Assembly (NCBI GenBank): GCA_019009955.1
Contig: CM032230.1
Coordinates: forward strand, 4,957,001-5,021,000
Reading direction: 5' to 3'
DNA from: Riptortus pedestris
Taxonomy: Eukaryota; Arthropoda; Insecta; Hemiptera; Alydidae
DNA length: 64,000 nucleotides
Shown here piece after piece: positions 48,897 to 60,055 of this stretch. The notes under the pieces were generated by a model. That model saw only the letters and a list, made by a program, of their open reading frames with translations, did not search any database and was not told the DNA's origin. The translations under genes and the position numbers were made by a program. Each line of letters opens with the position of its first letter. The stretch's first letter is position 1.

Positions 48897-48900
48897 ATTT
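48440..48900. repeat. Second copy, left piece, of the duplicated upSET start block
   Basis: Homologous to 47000-47400 as described there. It contains coding exon 1 (48817-48909) and the start of its intron. The corresponding place in the other copy (near 47390) has a similar TATGG|GTATGT donor but an unrelated upstream peptide. Confidence 0.65.
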
Positions 48901-48909
48901 CAGCACAAT
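48817..48909 (-). CDS. upSET: upSET coding exon 1 (start codon 48896)
   Basis: Acceptor TGTGTTTTAG, 13 nt of 5'UTR, then ATG at 48896. It encodes [20 protein letters not shown] and seven more residues, and ends in phase 2 at TATGG|GTATGTC. An upstream noncoding exon is implied by the acceptor. The phase fits exon 2 (and would also fit exon 3). It is the weakest exon of the gene because the N-terminus is not conserved. Confidence 0.7.
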
Positions 48910-50219
48910 CTAAAACACAAAAACCAACATTTTAAAATATATGACAAAACAAACAAAAACAAAACAAGGACTTAATCACAAAGATGAGAGAATTAAAAAT
49001 AATTAGTAATAGCAAGGCAGTGGATTAAAAATATTGCTTGATGCAGACATTGGCAAAACATATGATAAATTGCACATATATTATTTTGAATTTTGGGGAG
49101 GCTCTAGAAATGACAAAAGTAGAAAACTCCAAACTGATTGCCAAACAACTGTTTGCTCATCTAAGAAGCTAAAATTTAAAAAAAAAAAAAAATAATAGTT
49201 AACACTTAGAAGTTTTGCATTTATATAGGCAATTTCAATTGTTAACTCAATTTTAGTGGACTTGTAACTTTGAAAAACTTTATGAATTCATAGGATATCT
49301 ATTGTTCTAACATTACAAAAAGTTTGATATGGATACCACATGTCAAACAAATTTAATAAACAATATGATTTTAATTTCATTTAAAGTAATCGATATCTCC
49401 GTTACAATACATTGAAACAAAAAATGCCATAGAACATAAATTATAGATCTTTTCTCAGTAACAAAAATGTTGATAACATACAAAGCTTTAAAATAAGAGG
49501 TGCAAAACTAAATGGTACAACAGTCCTAAATATGAAATTTTAACATTCTAAGGCAGGTCATTTTAGAGTTATACAAGACAGGAACACACAGGTGTCATGT
49601 CAAAACTAGTCCTAAAGGGGTTTGGAAATGGTGAAAACGGATAATTCTGTTGAAACCTGAAAACCAAAATTTTTTGTAATTACAATGATTTGTTAAATAA
49701 AGTAAAAATTGAAAGGTGACAATTGATAATGGGGCTAAACACGGAAGAAGTGATTTCTTAAAACACGTTTAGGCATAGGAAAAAAATAATCAAGAAACGA
49801 CATGTTTTTATAAGATATACGGAGACAACCCCCTAAATAAAATTCAAGGTTTTCCAGTATTTGAGTGTTTCATATTTTCACGCTTAAGAAGTACAATCAT
49901 TTCTAAAATATAGCTACAACCTTTTGAAAAATAATTTATTCAACATCTCATATCATACAAAATCTATACTATGCAAAGCCTTAGTTGCAAAAAGTGGACG
50001 TTAATAAATAACTTAAAATTTTTTTCTTTACTATGCACATAGTATTAGCAATTGCTGAACAATTATTGCTGTGTTAAATGAGTAACAGAGGTAAATTACT
50101 TGCATTTTGCTACTTAATATGCTTACGTAAAAAATATTTTGAAGCCACTGCAATAATTTCATATCAATAGTAAAGCAATTTAATATTATTGTTTTATAGA
50201 TTACAATCGGTAGCTTTAA

Positions 50220-50398
50220 CACTTTGACAGCAGAGTCTACTTGTTGAAACGAGACACAATTTCTTGTGTTCTGATATAAATACTGAATAAATAATTTGTA
50301 CTTTTTGTGAAATGGTTCCCACAGAACAGTTATACAATCAATGCAGGTGTCACAGCAAAGGGACTGCCAAAGTTCAAAACATACCTGCAGTCAAAGTG
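50220..50398. mobile_element. piggyBac-like MITE 3 (TTAA-flanked, 179 bp)
   Basis: TTAA at 50216-50219 and 50399-50402 flanks CACTTTGACAGCAG...CTGCAGTCAAAGTG, a 14-bp inverted end with one mismatch. The ends resemble those of the two larger TTAA elements. It has no coding capacity. Confidence 0.7.
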
Positions 50399-51353
50399 TT
50401 AATAAAACATATAATAAGATGACATTTTCAAATTATGAATTACATGGTTGGATGAAAGAAACCAAATTGATTGATATTAATACACTACTTACACCACAAA
50501 TGTGGGAAATAACTAAGATATTTATATTCAGATTATAGCCACAGATTAATTCACTACAACACAGTCCATTCGACAGGTGTACATAAAATATTATTGTATT
50601 ATAAATATTGTTTCTTCAAGTCAACACCCTATGCGCACACGTGTGTGTGTGTGTGTATAAACACACAAAATTTAATACACGAATGAATTGAGCATTGTTT
50701 ATAAATGGGGTAATTATTGGCTCAAGTAAATGTGATGCTTACTGAAGACAAATCAATTATTTGTTGTGGGTGTCTTTATCAAAAACAAAAATAGTAAAAC
50801 AGTGATTCTCACAGCATGGAGGAGTATTGAGAAAATAGTATGTGTGACAAAAATAAACATTTTAAGACAAATGAATTCAATTACCGTGAAACAATAACAT
50901 TACATCCTAATTTAAAAAAATAAATTTTCTGACTAAGGAGTATTATAAAAAAATGATACTCTTTTAGTTTGGGAGAAATCCTATAAGTTCAACAATATTC
51001 CCAGAGAATAAAGGAGTATATTTTTGAAAAAGCCTTAAATTCAACTTAAAAAGTCCGTCCTTGGGTGTTAAAACAAGTACATAAGTTGAAGACAAAAGGA
51101 AGTCATTTATATTCATGAAATAAGAGAACAATGAATTAGATGATAAAAAATGTAATGAAATTACAGGCTACAAAGTAATAGGTTTTTTTTCTGGAAGATG
51201 CATATTCTTTTTCTTTCTCAAATTATAGGTCACCAATTAACCAGGTCAAAATTACTTAGAAAATATAATGCTGAAATGTTTAAAACCATTGGCTTGAAGG
51301 GTAGCAACAATTGCTACACATTTTAATGTAGCAATCTAAGAGTAAATATAATA

Positions 51354-51382
51354 TCTGATTTCCCTTGTGGGAAATCTGCTAA
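51354..51382 (+). mobile_element. Helentron-like 3' hairpin fragment
   Basis: CTGATTTCCCTTGTGGGAAA followed by TCTGCTAA, the family 3' terminus only. Confidence 0.55.
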
Positions 51383-51649
51383 ACATAATAAGATGAACTT
51401 ACATAAATAACTTAAAATCCACTGAAATCGTCGTAAATACACAACTTGGAACAATGCAGAGAGAAGTTAGAGGTTTCTAGGGATGCCGGTTCAAAACGAT
51501 CCATTACCAATGATTTCAAGAATTGTGACAAGGGCTCCTAGAAATAATATGAAAATAGCAACCACCTATGGTAATTATGAAAGGGATGCCCAACACAAAT
51601 GAATCGCCAATGAAAACAGGATTGTGGATAGCGTGCAAAATGTATCATT

Positions 51650-52230
51650 CTACGCATTTAATCAACGAGAAAATTAAGGTAGGCGGGAGGATTTGTTGAA
51701 CAGGTCTACCAACCGCAATGTCCGCGAGTAATAGTAATACGATATACAACAAAAATAAGTCCAAATTTATATAACATTGATACGGTTAAAACATTTATGA
51801 TTTTAAGTTTCTTTAAAAAAAAATTAACTTCGTAAAATAAAATTTCATGAAGAGCTAAAGAATGAATAACTAGGTTTTTTCTTGAAATGTTGAAAACTAA
51901 ATACTCCCGTATACACAAACTTATCTTTTCTGACGAATTTAATACTATAATTTCATGTAGTACAAACTAATTAATTAATCATTTCCTGGGCAAAGTTTTC
52001 GAATGAATAATTGCATTGGAAAAATATAACTTGTAACTTGTGTATTAAGTGAGTTATAAGGGTAAAATTAAACCCAATTAGTGGCTCTGCATACATATAC
52101 GCCCCCCCCCCCCAATACCGGTGTTAAATTATTTTATTTTGACATTTCTATTCATTTTAAATTTCTAATCTTAAATATTAAATGTTTGTAATAGATAATT
52201 AGAAACTTGTAAACCTACATGAGCGTAATT
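51650..52230. repeat. Second copy, right piece, of the duplicated upSET start block
   Basis: Homologous to 47440-47870 along most of its length, in the same orientation. Local differences include a C-run at 52102-52112. It may carry an upstream noncoding exon or promoter of upSET, but no motif proves this. Confidence 0.65.
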
Positions 52231-52492
52231 CGCAATACCTATATGGGGGGTATACAAATTTATAACGAATAGTTCACTACATTCTTATTTCCTGGATGGC
52301 TCTGAAGTAGAAAATAAGTAGATTATTTATAAATAAATTACTCGAAGCTCTATATTTCCACCATTGACCATTTTTATTTCTGCCTATTATAATAGGCAAG
52401 AATGGTTGCTTCAGGCCTAAGCTGTTTCATTGGGTTCACTAGTTTCTCCTGTTTTATTTATAGCAGTTGGATCTGTTTAAATATTATCAATT

Positions 52493-53070
52493 ACTAGCTA
52501 AGGTACCCGACTTCGCTAGGGAAATCATTTGAGGCGGAAAGATGATATTTTGTTTTTCGCAAGGCTTATACGTGTACAACTACACTTCCCGGATGGGCGC
52601 ATTGTTTTCCCGTAACCGTAAGGTCAGTTGGGCGAGAAATTTTAGATTTGAAGAATAAATGAAAATAAGTCCCCACTGTTGAACACACCTTGAATAATTC
52701 AAATCATAATCATGGATGGCATTTATTATAATTAAATATCATCTATAATGTACGTATTTTGTATATATTATCTAGCTAAGGTACCCGGCGATGGCCGGGA
52801 AATCATTGTTGACTGGTTAATGATTTTTATAGCAGGACTTCAATGCGTACAATTACACTTCCCTCCAAGAAGTATTCTTTTTCCGAAAGGGCTTCGTAAC
52901 TTTTTGGGAATGATGGAATAAAAATTTTAGTTTTGAAGAATAAATGAAAACTTGTCCCTAATCAATTCCTCTACACATACACACGGTTTGACACACCGTT
53001 TTTGATTAATTCAAACCATTATCATGGATAGTATTTATTATAATTAAATATCATCTATAATGTACATATT
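52493..53070 (+). repeat. Tandem pair of a 'CTAGCTAAGGTACCCG' repeat
   Basis: Two units begin CTAGCTAAGGTACCCGACTT (52493) and CTAGCTAAGGTACCCGGCGA (52773). Both contain GAAATCATT, a CGTACAA(T/C)TACACTTCCC block and GAATAAATGAAAA, and end CATTTATTATAATTAAATATCATCTATAATGTAC or a close variant. The head resembles that of the CCCGG-head family; the bodies do not. Confidence 0.75.
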
Positions 53071-53149
53071 TCCTGTCAAAAACCAATACGAGCTCATATA
53101 GTTTTCTAGATTATTACTTCTTTAAATTTCTAGCAGTTTCTCTGGTAAA

Positions 53150-53290
53150 ATGAACGGTTTGCCAGATGTTGATGTGGATCGGCAGATTTCTGAAGTGAAA
53201 TCTAAACCAGTGGCGTGGGACAAAACTTGCGAACAATATAAAATGTAGGAAGCACGGAAATTTGTAATTCATTATTATCAAATGACATTG
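53150..53290 (+). pseudogene. MADF-domain-like pseudogene fragment
   Basis: From ATG 53150 the frame reads MNGLPDVDVDRQISEVKSKP then VAWDKTCEQYKM, a stop at 53246, and EARKF in the same frame. The I-x-E-V-K-x-(R/K)-P-V-x-W-(D)-K pattern followed by Y and an EARK helix is the start of a MADF domain (DNA-binding, Adf-1 type, abundant in insects). The domain is broken by the in-frame stop, and its C-terminal half is not recognisable. It sits just outside the Helentron-like element at 53634. Confidence 0.55.
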
Positions 53291-53439
53291 TTCTCTCGCA
53301 GCTTCCGGAAAATGATGATGATGGATTCATCCATTTTATTAATATATTCCTTCCAGCAAAAAAATCGCAAATGTACGAATCCTACCTAGACGACGAAAAC
53401 GAAGTATTCAAAATTGTGCGTTATATATAAATTTGTGTA

Positions 53440-53633
53440 CGATCGCCACAAAATTCGATATATAAAACTAAAGATAGAGTTCGATAACGGCTGAAATCGG
53501 ACTCGGGGAGATGGGCGGGGGGGGGGCGTGGTTTGGAGAGAGAGAAAATAGAATATATCTCTCTTTATAAGAGTCCGATCGGAAAATTCTATAGATCAAA
53601 TCTTGTTAAACTTTGGATGTCTTACAATTGTCC
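53440..53633 (-). mobile_element. Helentron-like internal fragment
   Basis: TAACGGCTGAAATCGGAC, a G-run, then GTCCGATCGGAAAATTCTATAG match internal blocks of the reverse-oriented family copies. It abuts the 3' end of the next copy. Confidence 0.55.
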
Positions 53634-53749
53634 CTTCAGGGAAATCAGCTATTGAGGTCGTACTCATGACGCGATTTTCGAAAAACTTCTTCAAATGTTC
53701 ATCGATCCTACCTAGGAAATGACGAAAATGAGGTCCGTTCAAAATGATA

Positions 53750-53800
<51 letters not shown>

Positions 53801-53801
<1 letters not shown>

Positions 53802-54888
53802 CTAGCGCAGATACCCGGCTTCGCCCGGGAATTCATTTGAGGCTGAATGGTGATGGTAATTTTTAGCAGGCTTTACATTGCTCAATATTTTGACATTTAC
53901 CCGTCCCAGTGTATGATACCCATCTTTGACGTGGATTTGCTAATAATAGAATTATTTGTTCGATCATTCTTCACAGTCTTCGATATTTTTAAATTTCCCG
54001 TCACTTATACATGTAAATATGGTGAATTTTTATTTCAGGCCTCCCTTATAACCCCCCTCCCGTTCGAACCTAAAAATTTTAATATAACTTATTATCATGG
54101 AAGAATTAATGCTAATTAACATACCGAGTTTTGTTAAGTTCGGTTCAGCCGTTAGTGCCCGCTAAAGTTTTAACGTATAACTCATTTATACTTAGGTATA
54201 CGGCAAAAGTGTATATAACAAAAGTTACTCCAAATAACAAAATAAACAACTTTTGTTATGTTTATATTTGCAGAAAAACCAATAGGAATCGAAATATCGC
54301 TATTTTTAATTTCAGGCATCCCTTATAACCCCCACTCCTGCCCGTCCGTAGAAATGTTGGTATGGCTTATTATAATTAAGGCCTCACTGTTAATACACAT
54401 ACCGATTTTTATTTAGTTCGGTTGAGTCTTTTTTGGCAAATAATATTGTTGATTCCCGCTATAATTTTTAGCGTATAACACATTTAAACTTCGGTATACG
54501 ACAAAAGTTTATATAACAAAAGTTACTCTAAATAACAAAATAAACAACTTTTGTTATGTGCATATTTGCCGAAAAACCAATAGAAAACGAAATATCGCTA
54601 TTTTTAATTTCAGGCTTCCCTTATAACCCCCACTCCTGTTCGTCTCAAAGAAAATTAATATAGCCTAAAGTCTAAGTTGGGTTAGTAGAAATATATATAC
54701 CAAGTTTCATAAAATTCGGTTCAGCCGTTTATGCGTGAAAAGGTAACAAACAAACAAACAAACAAACATACACGAAATAAACAAAATGCAGTTATGGTGT
54801 CTATGACATGTGAAACGAAAAGTTATCGTGAAAATTCGCGAAAAAAATCAATGTACAGACAGAGGTTACAATTTTATATATATACAGA
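53801..54888 (+). mobile_element. 'CCCGG-head' repeat family, copy 5, nested
   Basis: Head ACTAGCGCAGATACCCGGCT; internal units marked near 54278 and 54579; tail GGTTCAGCCGTTTATGCGTG, (CAAA)n and GTACAGACAGAGGTTACAAT. It is inserted at the end of a (TA)n tract within the Helentron-like element. Confidence 0.85.
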
Positions 54889-55420
54889 TATAGATATAAT
54901 AGATTTGTCTGTTGCCGCTCTAGCGGTCGCAATTTTTGTTTGATCGTTACCAAACTCGGTATTTAGTCGTATGTAAAAAGAGAGATCAAGTTCATTAACG
55001 GCTGAAATCGGACCAGGGGGAGGGTTTTTTTTTCGAAAATTCGAAATATCTCCGTTAGTATACGTCGAGTCGAAAAATTGTATAGAACCAATGCTATTTC
55101 AAATTAAATGTACTATAATTATTGTTACATAGATTTATTCTCTACCTTGAATATTAAACGAGACGTTTGCTTTTTACAGTTTTCAGCCTTCAGTAAACCC
55201 GCAATTCTACTCGTGTTACATCAAAAATACTCTGTTATATAATAAACCACATTACTCGCAGCTTAAATACCAAATATTGTTTACCAGACACCTATATTAA
55301 ACGAGACCCCCGCCCCCCCTCTTAAATTCTTGGACGACTAAAATTTGATTGGTTGGGATAAATATTATTCTGATTCATTACGTACTAAATAGTTTTCAAT
55401 CAAATTAATATATTATATTC

Positions 55421-55578
55421 TTGCCTGGGCAAAGGAAATTATTTAGTGACGAAATTCATTAAATAACGTCCTAAAATCCCACCCTGGCTAGAAAAGGGTG
55501 GTAACCTGTGGATAACCCGTCCCAATTAGCCTCAGTTGCAAAATGTGGACGTTAATATATAATAATAATAATAATATA
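55421..55578 (+). repeat. tRNA-derived SINE, 5'-truncated, nested
   Basis: Starts TTGCCTGGGCAAAGGAAATT (just after the B-box) and runs through CCACCCTGGCTAGAAAAGGG and AAAATGTGGACGTTAATATA to an (AATAAT)n tail. Confidence 0.75.
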
Positions 55579-55840
55579 TTTCAGTATAGTTTTCCTTTCC
55601 GGTGAGAGGTTAGCAGACCTGTTTGTTTACATTTCAGACGCTTCCCGTCGGGAGGGGAAAAATTTCTTATTACAGCTTATATTTATTCACTTAATATTCA
55701 CGATAGTGTTGTGTTTGCAGTGTGTAGGATTCACGGTAGTGTTGTGGTTGCAGTATGTAGGTTTATCTATTATTAAATTTCATGAGGGAAATCTGCTTAG
55801 TTTACGGAGCCCCTGCGTGACGGACTTTTTAAATATTCTA

Positions 55841-56230
55841 CAGAACCGCACTTCCTTTAAGACTGCTGAGCCTGGACAGCCAGTGTTAGTTTCCCCTGAG
55901 GAATATGTTGATGACAAGAGTGGAGTACTAGTGGGAGAGCAGACCTTGCCCAGCAATCCAAGGCCATATTCTAGGATCGCACATCTCCCCTCCATACCAC
56001 CGCCGCTCTCAACTTCAATCTGTACTTTCCTAGCTCGGCTCAACCATGGATATCCTCTCATCCTTATAGGCTACTGGTGTTTTCGAACCTACCGTCGTCC
56101 GGAAGGCGCCCTTAATGGGTTTGCGTTATAAGGTTCTTGTCTCTGTAAACCGTACAGATGAACAGCGTCAATATGTAGCCCAACAAGGCTCTCTGATGGC
56201 AAACTCTAGAATATCATCTTATCAGTCATT
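55841..56230 (+). pseudogene. Coding-like segment of unknown origin, probably a gene or transposon remnant
   Basis: Markedly GC-richer than its surroundings. After an acceptor-like ATTCTACAG the frame reads FKTAEPGQPVLVSPEEYVDD, KSGVLVGEQTLPSNPRPYSR and IAHLPSIPPPL. A second coding-like stretch in another frame follows ATCCTTATAG at about 56071: ATGVFEPTVVRKAPLMGLRY, KVLVSVNRTDEQRQYVAQQ and GSLMANSRISS. Both look like protein rather than noise. The frame change could be a frameshift or a tiny intron. I do not recognise the family. The Helentron-like 5' end lies directly before it. Confidence 0.4.
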
Positions 56231-59109
56231 ATCAGTCATAAAACAACTCATAAAATCCTCACATCAAGAGCTAAGAATTACTCAACAAAGGATCATAATT
56301 TTCACTCATTGGTTAACAGATAAAAATAGAGCAACACAATATGTTCCTAGGTAGTTAAAAGTAGTAGACAAATTTTGGAACGTTTCGTTGTTAACTGCAT
56401 TAATCTACAAAACAGTTACAAGACAGGGTTCATAATCACTTACACCATAAACAGCCTATTCGAGGACTTCAAAACAAAATAATATATTTTTTTGAATACT
56501 CGTATAACTTCATATTTGAAAGGCAGACCAAAATCCATTTAAACCAGAAACTATATGGAAATACGCTTTTAACTTCTTTTCAAAAACTTCAAATCCTCAA
56601 AGAAACGATATGAAACATTCTATTTGTGAGAAGGGTCATTTCAGAAGGATGGTAAAAAATAAAAACAAATAGACTTCATGAAGGGATGGTAGCAAGAAGA
56701 GGTGATAAGTAGAATCCATCCAGATCTCATTTATCGTCTTACTAGACGAGAAAACGAACTATGAACAAAATAAAATTCAGAAGAACATTTCAATGCATAC
56801 CTTTTAATGTCTTAAAACCAGTTTATTTGAAAAAGAAAAAAAAATCAGAAAGTAGAAGTTATTTTTAATTGTTAACAGTAGAAGAGTACCTTCAAGGTGC
56901 ATTGTAAAAAATTGTTTGTAGGAAGCCATAAATAAACAAGTGTTGTGTTGTGGAGATTGGCGTAAATCTAATGTAGTCAGTGTCAAGTATTGATCAGATG
57001 GAATGGAGCTGTCGAGAGAGATGGCCAGATAGTGTTTGTTCAAAACTAGAGATAGCGAGTTAAGACTTCTAGTTTGGCGTATTAGGAACATGATGGCTAG
57101 TGAAAATAAATAAATGATAAGGCAGGCTTAATGGATAAATAAGAAATAATGTATAAAGCGGTTATTAACCCTCTCCATCCAGGAGTCTGTCTCGAGAGAA
57201 AATTTAATTAAAGTTTTACGCAACTGAAGGTAAGGTTTAATCTAGTCCATAGCTTTAGATCAATAGGCTGCTTCATGATAGAATAGAACCTTTCTTTAGT
57301 TCCTCATTAAATTTTGCAACGAGAGTGAGGCAGCGGGTCGGAAAGGTTTAAGGCTGCCTCAAAAAATAAACCGCAAGGACAGCCGTCGTATCACACACCT
57401 ACAAAAACTCACACCAAACAAAAAAACGTTGAACTAGCATGAAGCGGCTACTGGGCACCCGATACATCCCAAACTTAAATATATTATGTGTCTTTAAGTG
57501 GAACCCATATTATGAGGATGGGGATTTTATGAAACTTCACATATGTCGGGTATTTTGAAGTTGTATTGGAAGAAATGTGTTGGCCGGCATCATGAGGCTA
57601 TTGGGAAGCCCTACTCAATCCGACTCCAGTTCCAACTTATTAGGGACAAAAGTATTGACAACTCTTTTACCAAACCTAATCAGGCCAAAGGTATACCTTC
57701 TAAATTTGACGACCAATACTTGTAGCCGTGTTATATTTAATAATACCATCAGTGCGATAGGATTATCCCGCCATTTTCACGTATTGACGAGACAATATTG
57801 GGAATTTCATCAATATTGACCAAGCCTGCTGAATTAAGGGAATTGGGAATCGCCAATAGGTATTGACCGAGAGAGATCCCCTATTGACTATGGACAACCT
57901 TCAATAGTTACAGCCATGAATGACAAGGACTGGCCTCAAGTCGATAAAGCCTGGCTCATTGATAACACCTATAACCAACTGCAATTGCTCTTGGTATTTT
58001 GAACTTTAGAAGAAATATTGTATCTTTATTCTGTATCTTGCGAAAAAAATTCGAATTCGATTGCCTCGTACACAGTCAGACAAACGCAACGCGAAAATGA
58101 AACGTTAGGCGCTCCCTGTTCAGCAGAAAATAAAACCACATAACGGAGTAATCAAATTCAAAATGATTCAGAATATCAGAAGGAAACGAAACTTTAACAA
58201 TGTTATAGCTACGTAATTTATTTTACAACAGTCAGTAATGGAATAGAATAGAAAATCTTTTCTAGGTAAAGGCTCAACAGAAGTACCAATAGAAATTATA
58301 ATAGCTTTCAAAACTAATTTTGATTCCTCAGCATTAAATGTTTAAGAGATGAATTCATATCATCAATGGCAATAATTAGGCAAATCAACATATTCAACAA
58401 ATTATAACAAGTACTCGTAATCGTAGCGATAAAGAGGATTTACAATTTGGATTAACTCAGTGCGGAAATGATTTTAATTGAACAAAAAAATAATACTGAT
58501 AAAACATTAAATATAAAACTCAAAAACCATACACTCATCGACGTTATTTGCTATCGTACTTTACAGGATGGATGGATATAAAATAAATCGAGCCTTCTCA
58601 ATTAAGTTTTTATGGACTGATAGCTCGTTCGATCTAAATCTACAAAAAGACAAAACATCCATCAATACGGTCAGCAGGCAAACTATTTGGCTTGTAAGGG
58701 TTCATAGTTTAGGCAGAGGCTGGCCCAAGAACTTCCACCATTTTCTTCTGCCCTAAATCTGGGACATTTCTTAATAATGCTCCCAAAAATACTAAGCCGA
58801 AGAAATTTTTTAAGTTTAGAAAGCTTTTAAAAGGAATGTATGATATAAGAGAGACCATTTATAATATCCAAAAGAAAACGTTGTCTAATAAAACCAAATA
58901 TATACTGTGCTACGCAAGGAAATTCTACATACACCTGATATTTGAAACAAACCCCGCAAACGATGCTGGAATGTTCCAGGAAAGTTTGGACGCATCGACA
59001 AGGATAAACACACAGACGTTTAATTTGATCAATATTTAGAGGAAAACGGATGTATAAATTAGAAATGATGTTTTCCTTCTCCTGAGATACGAAAACTGTA
59101 CTCTGGGAG
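56231..59109. other. Upstream/intergenic region, no gene established
   Basis: AT-rich. The stretch 57540-57960 is less AT-rich and partly open on the plus strand in two frames (57543-57725, 57577-57819), without a recognisable family. Confidence 0.4.
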
Positions 59110-59480
59110 GGGAAAAAGATTGGTTCTATAATATTTTACGATCCTGCTCATAATAATGGAAATGTTTTGAATTTTCGAATACCTCTACTACTCCATGTCC
59201 CATTTCAGCCAAAAAGAGCATTAACAAAACCCCCCTCCCGCGAGTCTGATTTTAGCCATTAACGAACTTGATCATTTGTTTTGAATGAAACGCTTATAAA
59301 TCGAGTTTCGTAACAATTAAAAAAGAAATTGCATCCGCTAGAGCGTTAAAAGGCAAATATATACATAGTTTTGAGCGGAACTCGTATTCGTCATCTCCTG
59401 GGTAGGGTCGGTGGCATTCGAAGAAAATCCAACATGAGTACAACCTCAATACCTTATTTTCCTTAAAGGAAATCTGCTAA
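59110..59480 (+). mobile_element. Helentron-like element, 3' part
   Basis: GGTTCTATAATATTTTACGA, TTTTAGCCATTAACGAACTT, CATCCGCTAGAGCGTTAAAA, CGTCATCTCCTGGGTAGGGT, GAGTACAACCTCAATACCTT and a TTTTCCTTAAAGGAAA hairpin followed by TCTGCTAA. The 5' end is missing. Confidence 0.7.
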
Positions 59481-60055
59481 TAGAACTTGACTTATGTTGG
59501 CGACATTAGAGAACAAAGATTGCTTCTCTCTTATTCAAGTTGCAACTCAATTGCCTTACAATACTGACAGATGAGTTGATAGGTCGCCGTGTAATGGGCA
59601 TTGGTTGTAAAGGGCTCAAATAAAACACAGGCCTTATTGATTGTAGCTACAGGAGGGGTTGATTGGCAGATGTACACGATAAGGGGCAGGGAGGAGGTGC
59701 TCCTTCGGGCTCAATAACCTACTTCCGTCCACAAACAATTATCAACAACCAACATCCGTCAACCCACCGCTATCTCAACCACACACAAGCCTCTAGCAAA
59801 CCTAGTTAGAGAAGAAGCATTTCATCTATGGCCAAAGGATGTAGGACACCCAAAAACTGGAATTTAAAAGGCTAAAACAAGTTTTTAAATGGCCTTATCT
59901 TGACGTAAGTATGTGATGCGCGGCGTGGGACGTATAAAGCCTCACTTGGAAAGTCAAGGTCAAGCAGTACAATCCTACTCGGAGACTAACTAGAAAGGCG
60001 TCTTTATTTATTCAATTCCTCTATTTTAATTGTGTCAGAGTCAAAGTATAGGTTT

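Larger units (their letters stand above)
48910..51640. other. Region upstream of upSET exon 1, probable 5'UTR intron
   Basis: AT-rich sequence between the two pieces of the second duplicate. It holds a SINE tail fragment (49976-50010), a piggyBac-like MITE (50220-50398), a (GT)n run near 50642 and a Helentron 3' fragment at 51354. No coding exon recognised. Confidence 0.5.
53634..55828 (-). mobile_element. Helentron-like element with two nested insertions
   Basis: On the complement the 5' end is AAGTCCGTCACGCAGGGGCT at 55828. The 3' part lies at 53634-53750 (inverse of GAACGGACCTCATTTTCGTC, TGAGTACGACCTCAATAGCTG and the CCCT..AGGG hairpin). Its (TA)n core (53748-53799) is followed at once by a complete CCCGG-head element (53801-54888). 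The Helentron interior resumes at about 54893 (GTTGCCGCTCTAGCGGTCGC, GGCTGAAATCGGACCAGGGG, CCTTCAGTAAACCCGCAATT). A SINE tail sits at 55421-55578. Without the insertions it is about 950 bp, longer than the 3889 copy. Confidence 0.75.

Noticed and set aside
53801..54888. CCCGG-head family as a CRISPR-like or coding repeat
   Set aside because: Units are about 300 bp, dispersed at several loci with fixed head and tail, and non-coding; an interspersed element, in a eukaryotic genome.
57165..57348. Possible small piggyBac-like element (TTAACCCTCTCCATCC ... GGAAAGGTTTAA)
   Set aside because: The ends match poorly and the right TTAA is preceded by mismatches; weaker than the three accepted elements.
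57543..57819. Overlapping plus-strand frames at 57.5-57.8 kb
   Set aside because: Two frames are open at once with no motif, splice logic or family resemblance; not enough to call a gene.
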